From Acidobacteriota bacterium (GTDB lineage Bacteria; Acidobacteriota; Thermoanaerobaculia; Multivoradales; JAHEKO01), in assembly GCA_027296385.1 (NCBI GenBank), contig JAPUJD010000334.1, forward strand, positions 1 through 30,243: a stretch of DNA of 30,243 nucleotides. Reading direction: 5' to 3'. The translations under genes and the position numbers were made by a program. Below the pieces are notes generated by a model. It saw nothing but the letters and a program-made list of their open reading frames with translations. It made no database searches and was not told where the DNA came from. Of this stretch, positions 14,366 through 21,742 are shown in pieces (position 1 is the first letter of the stretch; every line of letters begins with the position of its first letter).

Positions 14366-15583
14366 ATGGCTACCGACTGGCTCGACAGCGGCCTCCTGGG
14401 TCGGGTGCGGCAGATCGTACGATCCCGACCTTGCCTCCTGGTCGGCGGAGCGGTGCGCGATCACCTGCTCGGGCGGCCGGTCCACGATCTCGATCTGGTC
14501 GCCGGCCGCGACGTGGCCGCCGTCCTCGCCGAGAAGTTGCCAGCGAGGCTGATCGAGCTCGGCGGCGAGCGTTTCGCCGCTCTCCGCCTGGCCGGCGAGG
14601 GCTTCGTCATCGACCTCTGGGATCGTGGCGAGGCCTCCCTCGAAGAGGAGCTGGCCCGGCGCGATCTCACGATCAACTCGATCGCGGTCGATCTCGCCGA
14701 CGGCGAATGGTACGACCCCTGCGCCGGCCGCCGCGACATCCACGCCCGAATCCTGCGCGCGACGACCGATCAGAGCTTCGCAGCCGATGCACTGCGAACT
14801 CTGCGGCTAGCCCGCTTCGCCGCCGAGTTCGGGGACTTCACAGTCGCTGCACACAGCCTCGATCTCGCGGCGGCCGCTGTCGGCGGGCTGAGCGCAGTCG
14901 CCGCCGAGCGCCGGCGGGAGGAGCTCGGCCGCACCCTCGAGGCAGCGCGGCCGGCAGCCGGCCTCGATGTTTGGGGCTCCATCGGCTTCTATCCCCAGGT
15001 GCTAGTGCCACCAGGAGACGTCGACGACCCGGCGGCGACACTCGCCACCGCGCGGCGGGCTCTTCGGCGGGCCGACGAGCGGCTGGCGCTCTTCGCGCAG
15101 CTGGGGACTGCGCAACCCGACCGTCATGCTCTGCACGCCGCGCTGATGCTGGCCGCCGCCGGCGCAGACGTCGAAGCCCTGGTCGAGGGCGGCTGGGTCA
15201 GTCGCCGCGAAGCACGCGCCATCGCCTTCGTCCTGCCGTGCCGACGACTCCCGACTCGGCGTGAGGACCAGCGCTGGCTACTCTATTCGAGCGCCAAACA
15301 GTGGCCGGCGGCGCTCTGTCACGCCGCGATCTGGGAAGATCGACTGCCCCGCGAGCGCGCCGCGGAAACGCTGGCGTCGATCATCGAGCTGGCTGGCCGA
15401 GAAGCACGAGAGATCTTCACTCCCGAGCCGCTGTTGCGGGGAGACGAGATTCGGGAGCTGTTGGGGCTCGAGCCCGGCCCCGAGGTCGGTGAGGCGGCGA
15501 AACGGCTCCGGCGGCGTCAGATCGAGGGCCGTTTGCGCGACCGCGACGACGCGGTAGCGTGGTTGCTCAGCGAGCGCCGCTGA
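14366..15583 (+). CDS. tRNA nucleotidyltransferase / poly(A) polymerase family protein
   Basis: This is a 405-residue class II nucleotidyltransferase that adds CCA, CC or A to tRNA 3' ends, or poly(A) tails. The N-terminal head has LLVGGAVRDHLLGRPVHDLDLV, with catalytic D41 and D43, and the nucleotide-selection motif RRDLTINSIAV at 98-108. The neck helix is DALRTLRLARFAAEFGD. The family usually has an ED pair just before this helix, and here it reads AD. No HD phosphohydrolase domain is visible in the C-terminal half, which is divergent. There is no ribosome site. TAATAT at 14354-14359 lies six bases before the ATG, so a leaderless transcript is possible. The 3' end overlaps the convergent PilT-like gene by 17 bases. 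The exact nucleotide specificity cannot be told from sequence. Confidence 0.87.
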   Translation: MATDWLDSGLLGRVRQIVRSRPCLLVGGAVRDHLLGRPVHDLDLVAGRDVAAVLAEKLPARLIELGGERFAALRLAGEGFVIDLWDRGEASLEEELARRDLTINSIAVDLADGEWYDPCAGRRDIHARILRATTDQSFAADALRTLRLARFAAEFGDFTVAAHSLDLAAAAVGGLSAVAAERRREELGRTLEAARPAAGLDVWGSIGFYPQVLVPPGDVDDPAATLATARRALRRADERLALFAQLGTAQPDRHALHAALMLAAAGADVEALVEGGWVSRREARAIAFVLPCRRLPTRREDQRWLLYSSAKQWPAALCHAAIWEDRLPRERAAETLASIIELAGREAREIFTPEPLLRGDEIRELLGLEPGPEVGEAAKRLRRRQIEGRLRDRDDAVAWLLSERR

Positions 15584-16967
15584 CCAGGCGCTGGTTGAGC
15601 TCCTTGATCCGTTCGGTCAGCTTGTCGATCTTGTCCTGAGCCTCGCGCTCCACCCGCTGGACCTCGTTGAGCGCCTTGTCCAGCTCCGACGCCCGAGCGG
15701 CGTCGCTCTGTTTCATCTCCTGCAGCTGGCGCTCACGCTCTTGGAGGGCGGCCTGCAGCTCGCCAGTGCGAGCCTCCATCTCGGTGAGATGGATCTTGTG
15801 GCGCTCCTCCTGTTCCTCGTAGAGCTTGCGGAACTGCTGGAGCTCCAGGATTTGGGAATAATCGGCCGTCGAGCTCATGTCTTCTCCTTGCTCCTCGATC
15901 GTCGGAAACATCTTGCGCAGCTTGAGCGAAAGGTCCTCGGGATCGGGAGACTGTCTCATCGCCTCGGCGTAGAGGATGGTCCCGTGCACCAGCAGTGCGA
16001 TCAGCGACTGATTCATCGACTGCATGCGGTAGTAGGAGACCGAGTTCTCCACCTCTTCCTGCAGAGCCGCCGTGTCGCCCTTGAGGATCAGCTCCGCCAC
16101 GCGCGGCGTCGCGCGCATGATCTCGAGTGCCGGCACCAGCCCCTTGCCGTCGGCGCGCTCGACCAGCATCATCGACACCACGCCCTTCAAGACCTGCTCG
16201 AGCTGCACTCGCAACTGCTTCTGCTGGTTCACCGGCGCACTGTCGAGGATGCGGTCGATGCTCTGCGTAGCACTGTTGGTGTGCAGGGTCGAGAACACCA
16301 GATGGCCGGTCTCCGCGGCAGTGATGACGGTCGAGATCGTCTCTTGGTCCCGCATCTCGCCCACCATGATGACGTCTGGATCCTGCCGCACGACGTCGCG
16401 CAGGGCGCGGCCAAAACTCGGCGTGTCGGTGCCGACCTCGCGCTGGGAGATCGATGCGACGTCGTCTAGAAAGAGGAACTCGATAGGGTCCTCGATGGTG
16501 ATGACGTGAGCCGAGCGCCGGCGGGCGATGCGGTTGATCATCGCAGCCAAAGTCGTCGACTTGCCGCTACCCGTCGGCCCGGTGATCAACACCAGGCCCA
16601 TCGGCAAGTCACAAAGCTCCATCAGCACGTCGGGCAGTCCCAGCTCTTCGAGCTCCTGAACCTCGATCGGGATGCGCCGGAAGGTCGCGGTCAGGGTGCC
16701 ACGCTGAATGAACACGCTGCCACGAAAACGCGCCAGCCCGTGCACGCCGTGACCGATGTCGACCGCCAGATGCTCGTCGAGCCGTGCCTTCTGGGCGGGA
16801 CTGAGGATGGACTGCACCATGCTCTCGATCTGATCCGGAGTCAGGGGATCGGAGTCGATCGGCATCAGCTTGCCATTCACGCGCAGCAGTGGCGGCCGCA
16901 TCGGCTTCAGATGCAGATCTGAGGCCCCCCGGTCGGCCATCAGGCGCAGTAGCTGGTCGAGCTCCAT
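15567..16967 (-). CDS. pilT: PilT-like type IV pilus retraction ATPase with coiled-coil tail
   Basis: This 466-residue secretion ATPase is of the PilT/PilU class, which depolymerises type IV pili at the inner membrane. The N-terminal domain starts ELDQLLRLMADRGASDLHLK. The core has Walker A GPTGSGKST (130-138), the Asp box HVITIEDPIEF (154-164), Walker B VIMVGEMRD (199-207) and the His box TGHLVFSTLHT (220-230), all intact. The AIRNLIRE retraction motif of PilT is replaced by a divergent RVAELILKGD. Typical PilT ends near residue 345-380. Here a tail of about 90 residues (from ELQQFRKLYEEQEERHKIHL to TERIKELNQRLVSG) is a predicted heptad coiled coil. No other pilus gene is in the window. PilT versus PilU is not settled. 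Confidence 0.88.
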   Translation of the reverse strand: MELDQLLRLMADRGASDLHLKPMRPPLLRVNGKLMPIDSDPLTPDQIESMVQSILSPAQKARLDEHLAVDIGHGVHGLARFRGSVFIQRGTLTATFRRIPIEVQELEELGLPDVLMELCDLPMGLVLITGPTGSGKSTTLAAMINRIARRRSAHVITIEDPIEFLFLDDVASISQREVGTDTPSFGRALRDVVRQDPDVIMVGEMRDQETISTVITAAETGHLVFSTLHTNSATQSIDRILDSAPVNQQKQLRVQLEQVLKGVVSMMLVERADGKGLVPALEIMRATPRVAELILKGDTAALQEEVENSVSYYRMQSMNQSLIALLVHGTILYAEAMRQSPDPEDLSLKLRKMFPTIEEQGEDMSSTADYSQILELQQFRKLYEEQEERHKIHLTEMEARTGELQAALQERERQLQEMKQSDAARASELDKALNEVQRVEREAQDKIDKLTERIKELNQRLVSGAR

Positions 16968-16995
16968 AACTGGTCGATCTTAGCTCACGGACTGG

Positions 16996-17078
16996 GCGAC
17001 CCCACCATGAAAGGGACCACAAGTTCGCCCTTCGGGTTGCGTCGCAACGCGGCCTGTAGGACATCTGCCACGGGCTGC
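16996..17078 (-). repeat. Dispersed intergenic repeat, copy B
   Basis: Read on the minus strand, this region starts five bases after the lexA stop with GCAGCCCGTGGCA (17066-17078), followed at identical spacing to copy A by TCC and CGCGTTGCGA (17042-17051). Overall about 29 of 37 positions match copy A. A further shared 10-mer, GTGGGGTCGC, lies at 16996-17005 on the same strand. The stretch also contains the perfect palindrome GTTGCGTCGCAAC (17036-17048). It fills most of the 115-base gap between lexA and the PilT-like gene, both transcribed leftward. No gene is visible in it. Confidence 0.6.
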
Positions 17079-17082
17079 GGGC

Positions 17083-17706
17083 TCAATAGCGGCGCATCAG
17101 ACCGACGACTATGCCCTGGACCCGGAGCTCGCGCGCCGGAACCCAGATCGGCTCCATGTGTGCGGCCGAGGGCTGCAAACGAACCTGCTCGCCCTCAGGG
17201 AAGTAGCGCTTGAGGGTCGCTTCGTTGCCGACCAGCGCCACGATCATCTCGCCGACAGAGGCCTCGGAACGCTGCTGTACGACTACGAAGTCGCCGTCGT
17301 GGATGCCCTCGTCGATCATCGAGTCGCCGGCGACGCGAAGCACGAAGTGGCGTTCGGACGAGCCATTGAGCAGTTGCCGCGGCACCTGCACGCGCTCGTT
17401 GCCCGAGACCGCTTCGATTGGGCGCCCGGCGGCAATGAGACCGAACAACGGCAGCTCGGGCGTCTCTTCTTCTTCGAGCCAGCGTACGGCGCGGGTGGAG
17501 AGCACGAGGCCACGCTTCTGGTGCTCGAAGCGGTGCACGAAGCCTTTGCGCTCGAGGAGCTTGAGGTGTTTGTGGGCCGTACCGTAGGAGGCGAAGCCGA
17601 AGTGCTCGCAGATCTCGCGATGGGTCGGGGAGACGCCCTCGCGGCGGTGGAACTCGGCGAGGAACTCGAGGATCTCCTTCTGGCGTCGGGTGAGGAAGTT
17701 GTCCAT
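17083..17706 (-). CDS. lexA: LexA repressor (SOS regulator, S24 self-cleaving)
   Basis: This 207-residue LexA represses SOS genes and self-cleaves when RecA filaments form. The winged helix-turn-helix occupies residues 1-70 (LTRRQKEILEFLAEFHRREG, then SPTHREICEHFGFASYGTAHKHLKLL). The cleavage site is A93-G94 (LIAAGRPIEA). The catalytic serine is S129 (VAGDSMIDEGIHDGDFVVV) and the lysine is K166 (NEATLKRYF). Their 37-residue spacing equals that of E. coli LexA. The recognition helix differs from the E. coli one, so the operator is likely lineage-specific. The ATG at 17706 is chosen because the upstream extension does not look like coding sequence. It has no clear ribosome site, and TATCGT (minus strand, 17715-17720) lies eight bases before the ATG. 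Confidence 0.94.
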   Translation of the reverse strand: MDNFLTRRQKEILEFLAEFHRREGVSPTHREICEHFGFASYGTAHKHLKLLERKGFVHRFEHQKRGLVLSTRAVRWLEEEETPELPLFGLIAAGRPIEAVSGNERVQVPRQLLNGSSERHFVLRVAGDSMIDEGIHDGDFVVVQQRSEASVGEMIVALVGNEATLKRYFPEGEQVRLQPSAAHMEPIWVPARELRVQGIVVGLMRRY

Positions 17707-17763
17707 GAGCTCGAACGATAGGCGAAAACGAGACGTAAGGCAAATCGCCTGTTCAAGAGACCT

Positions 17764-17777
17764 TCGCCGTACGGCGA
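17764..17777. promoter_or_regulatory. Perfect palindrome upstream of lexA, candidate operator
   Basis: TCGCCGTACGGCGA is a perfect 14-base palindrome lying 58 bases before the lexA start, in the lexA/bactofilin divergent region. Counting the flanks, 18 of 20 positions are symmetric (CCT and CGG outside, with one mismatched pair). It does not fit the E. coli (CTGT-N8-ACAG) or Bacillus (GAAC-N4-GTTC) LexA boxes. The candidate status rests on position and symmetry only. Confidence 0.35.
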
Positions 17778-17875
17778 CGGCGTAGTGCCCAATAGCGAGC
17801 CCTGGCGCGTTTCGCACGTCGAGACGCGCTGTGTTCACGGCGAGATCGAGAGCGCGGCACCTGGGCAAGGCTACC

Positions 17876-17904
17876 TTGACTTGCCGAGAGCGCTTACATA
17901 GCTT
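17876..17904 (+). promoter_or_regulatory. Candidate sigma-70 promoter for the bactofilin gene
   Basis: TTGACT (17876-17881, five of six to consensus) is followed after 17 bases by TAGCTT (17899-17904, three of six). Transcription would start near 17911, giving a leader of about 28 bases. That leader includes the strong ribosome site GAGGAGGT (17923-17930) before the ATG at 17939. Confidence 0.45.
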
Positions 17905-17938
17905 GAGGCCTCGACTGTTCGTGAGGAGGTTCGAGACC

Positions 17939-18337
17939 ATGCCAGACTCTGCTTCAGCTCCGAGAACTCGAGGGGGCACTCAGGCGGCCACCCGGGAGCA
18001 GACCACCACCATCGGACCCTCGACTTTCGTCAAGGGCCGGATCGAGGGCAGTGACGATCTCCTCGTGCAGGGACGCCTCGAGGGCAAGGTCAAGCTGCCC
18101 AAGAGCCTCGTCATCATCGCTTCCGGCGGTCGTGTCAAGGCCGACATCATGGCGAGCTCGATCCAGATCGAGGGTCACGTCCATGGCAAACTAGAGGGCG
18201 CCAAGGAAGTTGTCGTCCGGGCGGGCGGACGGGTCGAGGGCGACATCCTCGCGCCCCGAGTCAGCCTCGACTCCGGGGCGCAGTTTCGCGGCTCTATCGA
18301 CATGGGAGATGACTCGACGCCGGAGAAGCCCTCCTAG
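17939..18337 (+). CDS. bacM: Bactofilin (polymer-forming cytoskeletal protein)
   Basis: This 132-residue bactofilin polymerises without nucleotide into filaments used for cell shape, polarity or stalk/pilus placement in other bacteria. A disordered N-terminus of about 25 residues leads to TTTIGPSTFVKGRIEGSDDLLVQGRLEGKV, and then short beta-helix turns rich in G and V/I: VIIASGGRVKADIMASSIQI, HVHGKLEGAKEVVVRAGGRV and EGDILAPRVSLDSGAQFRGSID. The C-terminal tail is short and polar. GAGGAGGT eight bases before the ATG fixes the start. The reading frame is open upstream, but that part is not bactofilin-like. A methyltransferase-like gene follows 28 bases later. The symbol is by family; orthology to a particular bactofilin is not established. 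Confidence 0.92.
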   Translation: MPDSASAPRTRGGTQAATREQTTTIGPSTFVKGRIEGSDDLLVQGRLEGKVKLPKSLVIIASGGRVKADIMASSIQIEGHVHGKLEGAKEVVVRAGGRVEGDILAPRVSLDSGAQFRGSIDMGDDSTPEKPS

Positions 18338-18365
18338 CGTGCCGCCGGAGGATCCTGACCGGAAG

Positions 18366-18974
18366 ATGCCCATTTCATCGACAAACGACGCCGGCGCTGA
18401 CGATATCCACACGTCGCTGGGCCTCAAGGAACTGCTGCGGGGACTGCCGCCGGATCGCCGGCACTCGGTTCTCGACCTCGGCCCGGCGAGCAACGGCAAC
18501 GTCCGCTTCTTCTCGGGCCATTGGTGCCGGCTCTACATCGCCGACCTCTTCCGTACGCTGCGTCAACGCGGACTACCGCCGGACCAGTCTGAGTCCTTCG
18601 ACCGTGAGCTCGAGGCGACCCTGCCGAACGGCTGCTTCGATCTGATCCTCTGCTGGGACCTCCTCGACTACTTGTCGAGCTCCCAGATGAAGATTCTGGG
18701 GAGCCAGTTAGCCAAGAGGAGCCGGCCCGGAAGCCGGATGTTCGCGCTCATCGCTCCGCATGGCCACATTCCGGACTCACCGCAGAGCTTCGAGATCCTC
18801 TCCGCCGAGTCGGTCCGCTACACCAACAACGCGGCCGGCCGCCGGCCGGCGCCGGGCTATCGCGAGCCCGAGCTCAATCGCTGGATCTCGCCCTTCGCCG
18901 TCGAGAGCTGCTACCTGCTGCGCCACGGTATCCAGGAGTACATCCTGGTCAACCGCGCTGCCCTCGGGCGCTAG
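18366..18974 (+). CDS. SAM-dependent methyltransferase-like protein
   Basis: This is a 202-residue protein with a probable class I methyltransferase fold. Motif I reads VLDLGPASNGNVRFF (about 35-49), where GPASNGN stands for the usual GxGxG loop. It is followed by CRLYIADLF, which may bind the ribose, and by CFDLILCWDLLDYLSSSQMKIL, corresponding to motifs IV and post-IV. RPGSRMFALIAP gives the next strand. The substrate is unknown, and the degenerate SAM loop leaves open an inactive or altered enzyme. It lies 28 bases after the bactofilin stop and is probably in the same operon. The start is ambiguous: a GTG at 18339 would add nine residues and place the gene almost directly after bactofilin. 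Confidence 0.72.
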   Translation: MPISSTNDAGADDIHTSLGLKELLRGLPPDRRHSVLDLGPASNGNVRFFSGHWCRLYIADLFRTLRQRGLPPDQSESFDRELEATLPNGCFDLILCWDLLDYLSSSQMKILGSQLAKRSRPGSRMFALIAPHGHIPDSPQSFEILSAESVRYTNNAAGRRPAPGYREPELNRWISPFAVESCYLLRHGIQEYILVNRAALGR

Positions 18975-19012
18975 CGCCTTAACCGACGCCTGTGCGACGA
19001 TGGTCGGCTCTC

Positions 19013-20293
19013 ATGACCGACTACTTGCCCACTTTTCCGATCGAGAGGCACCGGCTAGCCAACGGCTTGGACGTCGTGCTCCAGCCCGACTCGCACCTGC
19101 CCCTCGTAGCGGTCAATCTCTGGTACCACGTCGGCTCCAAGAACGAGCGCCCCGGAAAGACCGGGTTCGCCCACCTCTTTGAGCACATGCTCTTTCAGGG
19201 CAGCGTCAACGTCGGCACCAACGATCACTTCGCCCTCCTGCAGAAGATCGGCGGAGTGGCCAACGGCTCGACCTCGTACGACCGGACCAACTACTACGAG
19301 ACGGTCCCATCGCACCAGCTCGAGCTGGCGCTGTGGCTCGAATCCGACCGTATGGGCTTCCTGCTGCCGGCGATGACCCAGGAGAAACTCGACAATCAGC
19401 GCGAGGTGGTGATGAACGAGCGCCGGCAGAGGGTCGACAACCAGCCTTACGGAAGGGCGTTCGAGAAACTCAACCAGCTGGTCTTCCCGGCCGACCATCC
19501 CTACAGCTGGCCGGTCATCGGCTACATGGACGACATCGAGGCCGCCCGGCTCGAGGACGTGCAACACTTCTTCGAGACCTACTACCGGCCGAACAACGCC
19601 GTGCTGACGCTAGCCGGTGACTGCCGCCCGGAGCGTGCCCTCGCCATGGTCGAGGACTACTTCGGGGAGCTGCCCGGCGCCCCCCCTCCACCCGCTGTCG
19701 CCGCCTCCTGTGAGCCGACGAGCGGCGAGCAGCGAGCCGTGCTGGAGGACGAGGTCCAGCTGGCCAGGCTCTACATTGCCTACCGGATCCCGGCCTTCGG
19801 CTCTCGCGGCTGGCTTCTGGCCGACCTGCTGGCGTCGGCGCTCACCCGCGGCAAGTCGAGCCCGATGTACCGCGACCTCGTCCAGCGCCGGCAGCTCGCC
19901 CAGGACGTCAGTGCCGCCGTCTTGCCGACCGAGCTCGAGTCGACTTTCATCGTGATCACCACCGCGCGGCCCGAGACCAGCCCGGATCAGCTGCTGGCGG
20001 CGGTCGACGAGCATCTCGAGCGCGCCGCCCACGAGGTTCTGCCGAGTCACGCCTTCGAGCGCTGTCGCAATGGGCTCGTCACCTCGTACATCGAGCAGCT
20101 CCAGAGCCTCGACCTGAGGGCAGACTTGCTGTCGCAGAGCGCCACATTTCTCGGTGATCCAGCCCGTTACCTCGATCGGCTCGCCGCCTATCAAGAAGCC
20201 ACGCCGAGGGAGGTGCGCGAGTTCGCCGAGAGCTCGATCGCGCCTCCCCACCGGGTAGTCGTCACGGTCGTGCCTGGCGAGGCCGCGGCGTGA
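19013..20293 (+). CDS. M16 family zinc peptidase, catalytic subunit
   Basis: This 426-residue metallopeptidase resembles mitochondrial processing peptidase beta and bacterial PqqL/YmxG-type enzymes. The inverted zinc motif HLFEH is at residues 54-58, with H54, H58 and the catalytic E57. The third ligand is probably E136 in REVVMNERRQR. The first half also has GVANGSTSYDRTNYYETVP, a conserved active-site edge. No signal peptide is visible. The start is uncertain: ATG 19013 and GTG 18992 are both in frame and neither has a clear ribosome site. I chose 19013 because it lies just before the conserved start of the domain. The stop overlaps the next gene by four bases, so the pair is translationally coupled and probably forms a heterodimer. 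Confidence 0.9.
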   Translation: MTDYLPTFPIERHRLANGLDVVLQPDSHLPLVAVNLWYHVGSKNERPGKTGFAHLFEHMLFQGSVNVGTNDHFALLQKIGGVANGSTSYDRTNYYETVPSHQLELALWLESDRMGFLLPAMTQEKLDNQREVVMNERRQRVDNQPYGRAFEKLNQLVFPADHPYSWPVIGYMDDIEAARLEDVQHFFETYYRPNNAVLTLAGDCRPERALAMVEDYFGELPGAPPPPAVAASCEPTSGEQRAVLEDEVQLARLYIAYRIPAFGSRGWLLADLLASALTRGKSSPMYRDLVQRRQLAQDVSAAVLPTELESTFIVITTARPETSPDQLLAAVDEHLERAAHEVLPSHAFERCRNGLVTSYIEQLQSLDLRADLLSQSATFLGDPARYLDRLAAYQEATPREVREFAESSIAPPHRVVVTVVPGEAAA

Positions 20294-21663
20294 AAATCGA
20301 TCGTTCCCGGCCACCGGCGCCGGGCGCCGCAGCCCCGTTCACTTTCCCCGTCTGGGAGCGACATCGCCTGGCCAACGGCGTGCAGTTGATGATGCTCCCC
20401 GAGACCCGAATCCCGCTGGCACACGTCGAGATCCTGCTCGCCTCTGGCGCTGAAGCCGACCCTCTCGAGCATCGCGGCCTCACCCCCCTGGCCTCCGGGC
20501 TCCTCGACGAGGGCACACAGCGGCACGGCTCGATCGAGATCGCCGACACCGTGGAGCTGCTGGGCGCCTCGCTCTTCACCTCGGGCGACTGGGACGGCGT
20601 CTACGTCGGCACTTCGTCGCTCTCGCGCCACAGCGAGGAGCTCTTTCGGTTGATCGCCGAAATCGTGCGCACACCGAGCTTCCCTCCGGTCGAGCTCGAA
20701 CGGTTGCGCCGTATGGGACTGGCGGACCTGGCCAACCGCGCCAGCCAGCCCGGATTCGTCGCCGGCCGCCACGTCCTCAACATGGTCTACGGCCGGGAGC
20801 ACCCGTACGGAGAGAGCCTGGCAGGAACGGCGGAGGGCCTGAGCGCGATCGAGCGCAACGACGTCCGGGCCTGGCATCGCCAGCGCGCGCGGCCAGCAGA
20901 GACGACCATTGTTGCCGTCGGCGACGTCACTGCCGAGCAGATCGGCAAGCTGGCCGAAGAGCACTTCGGCGATTGGGCCGCCCGCGAGTCGCACGAGCCC
21001 CGTCGCGCGCCTGCGCCGGCGGCTCGAGTGGGGCGACGTGTCCGCGTCATCGATCGCCCTAACGCGACCCAGACCGAGCTGCGAGTGGCCCGCGTGGGGC
21101 TGCCTCGCGACTCGCCTTCCTTCCTCGCCGCTCGCCTGCTCAACCTCGTGCTCGGCGGCAAGTTCACCAGCCGGCTCAACCTCAACCTGCGCGAGAGCCG
21201 AGCGATTACCTACGGGGTCCACAGCCGGTTGAGCGGTCGCCGCGGGCCCGGTCCCTTCACCGTCAGCTGTGCCGTCGACTCGGAGGCGGCCGGGATAGCG
21301 GTGGGAGAGATCATCGGTGAAATCGATCGCCTGGCCGCAGAGCCTGGGCCCACCGGCGAGATAGCCGATGCGAAGAACTATCTCCTCGGCACCCTCCCCT
21401 ACCGGATCCAGACCCTAGAGGGCCGGGTCGACCATCTGGCCGAGATCGCCCTCTACTCCTTGGCGGACGACTTCTTTCGAACCCTGCCCGCAGCCGTCGA
21501 GGCGGTGTCGACCGAAGAGCTCGAGTCGTGCGCCGGCAACCTCTTGCGAACCGACGATCTGGCGATCGCCGCGGTCGGCCCGGCGGCGGTCGTCCAACCC
21601 CAACTGGAGGCCTTCGGCGAGCTCGAGGTCATCGTGGAGAACGGTCCTCCAGACCTCTCCTGA
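20290..21663 (+). CDS. M16 family peptidase-like, non-catalytic subunit
   Basis: This 457-residue M16 fold protein lacks zinc ligands. Where its neighbour has HLFEH, the aligned segment reads LTPLASGLLDEGTQ, so it cannot hydrolyse peptides by the family mechanism. The C-terminal half keeps the substrate-binding Arg/Tyr region (LNLNLRESRAITYGVHSRLSG), which in heterodimeric M16 enzymes belongs to the partner that completes the active chamber. The GTG start at 20290 overlaps the preceding TGA (GTGA). This gene pair resembles the alpha/beta organisation of mitochondrial processing peptidase and of two-gene bacterial M16B proteases. The physiological substrate is unknown. Confidence 0.88.
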   Translation: MKIDRSRPPAPGAAAPFTFPVWERHRLANGVQLMMLPETRIPLAHVEILLASGAEADPLEHRGLTPLASGLLDEGTQRHGSIEIADTVELLGASLFTSGDWDGVYVGTSSLSRHSEELFRLIAEIVRTPSFPPVELERLRRMGLADLANRASQPGFVAGRHVLNMVYGREHPYGESLAGTAEGLSAIERNDVRAWHRQRARPAETTIVAVGDVTAEQIGKLAEEHFGDWAARESHEPRRAPAPAARVGRRVRVIDRPNATQTELRVARVGLPRDSPSFLAARLLNLVLGGKFTSRLNLNLRESRAITYGVHSRLSGRRGPGPFTVSCAVDSEAAGIAVGEIIGEIDRLAAEPGPTGEIADAKNYLLGTLPYRIQTLEGRVDHLAEIALYSLADDFFRTLPAAVEAVSTEELESCAGNLLRTDDLAIAAVGPAAVVQPQLEAFGELEVIVENGPPDLS

Positions 21664-21698
21664 GCCCTGTCCGGCCGCCCGTCGAGAGCGGCTAGACT

Positions 21699-21707
21699 TG
21701 GTATAGT
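21699..21707 (+). promoter_or_regulatory. Candidate extended -10 promoter for the EF-G paralog
   Basis: TGG followed directly by TATAGT (five of six to TATAAT) fits an extended -10 element. It would give a leader of about 28-30 bases, with GAGGAAG before the ATG at 21743. No good -35 lies 16-18 bases upstream, as extended -10 promoters often allow. Confidence 0.4.
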
Positions 21708-21742
21708 CCGTGCTCCTGAAACCGACTCGAGGAAGACGTTGA

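Noticed and set aside
17007..17213. Short plus-strand open frame between pilT and lexA
   Set aside because: It runs over the intergenic repeat and then antisense into lexA, with no ribosome site.
17707..17938. E. coli-type (CTGT-N8-ACAG) or Bacillus-type (GAAC-N4-GTTC) LexA box
   Set aside because: Isolated GAAC and GTTC half-sites exist, but none are at the required spacing on reading by eye.
20191..21222. 343-residue minus-strand frame opposite the M16 pair
   Set aside because: It is a shadow of the conserved M16 coding sequence, with no ribosome site or family resemblance.
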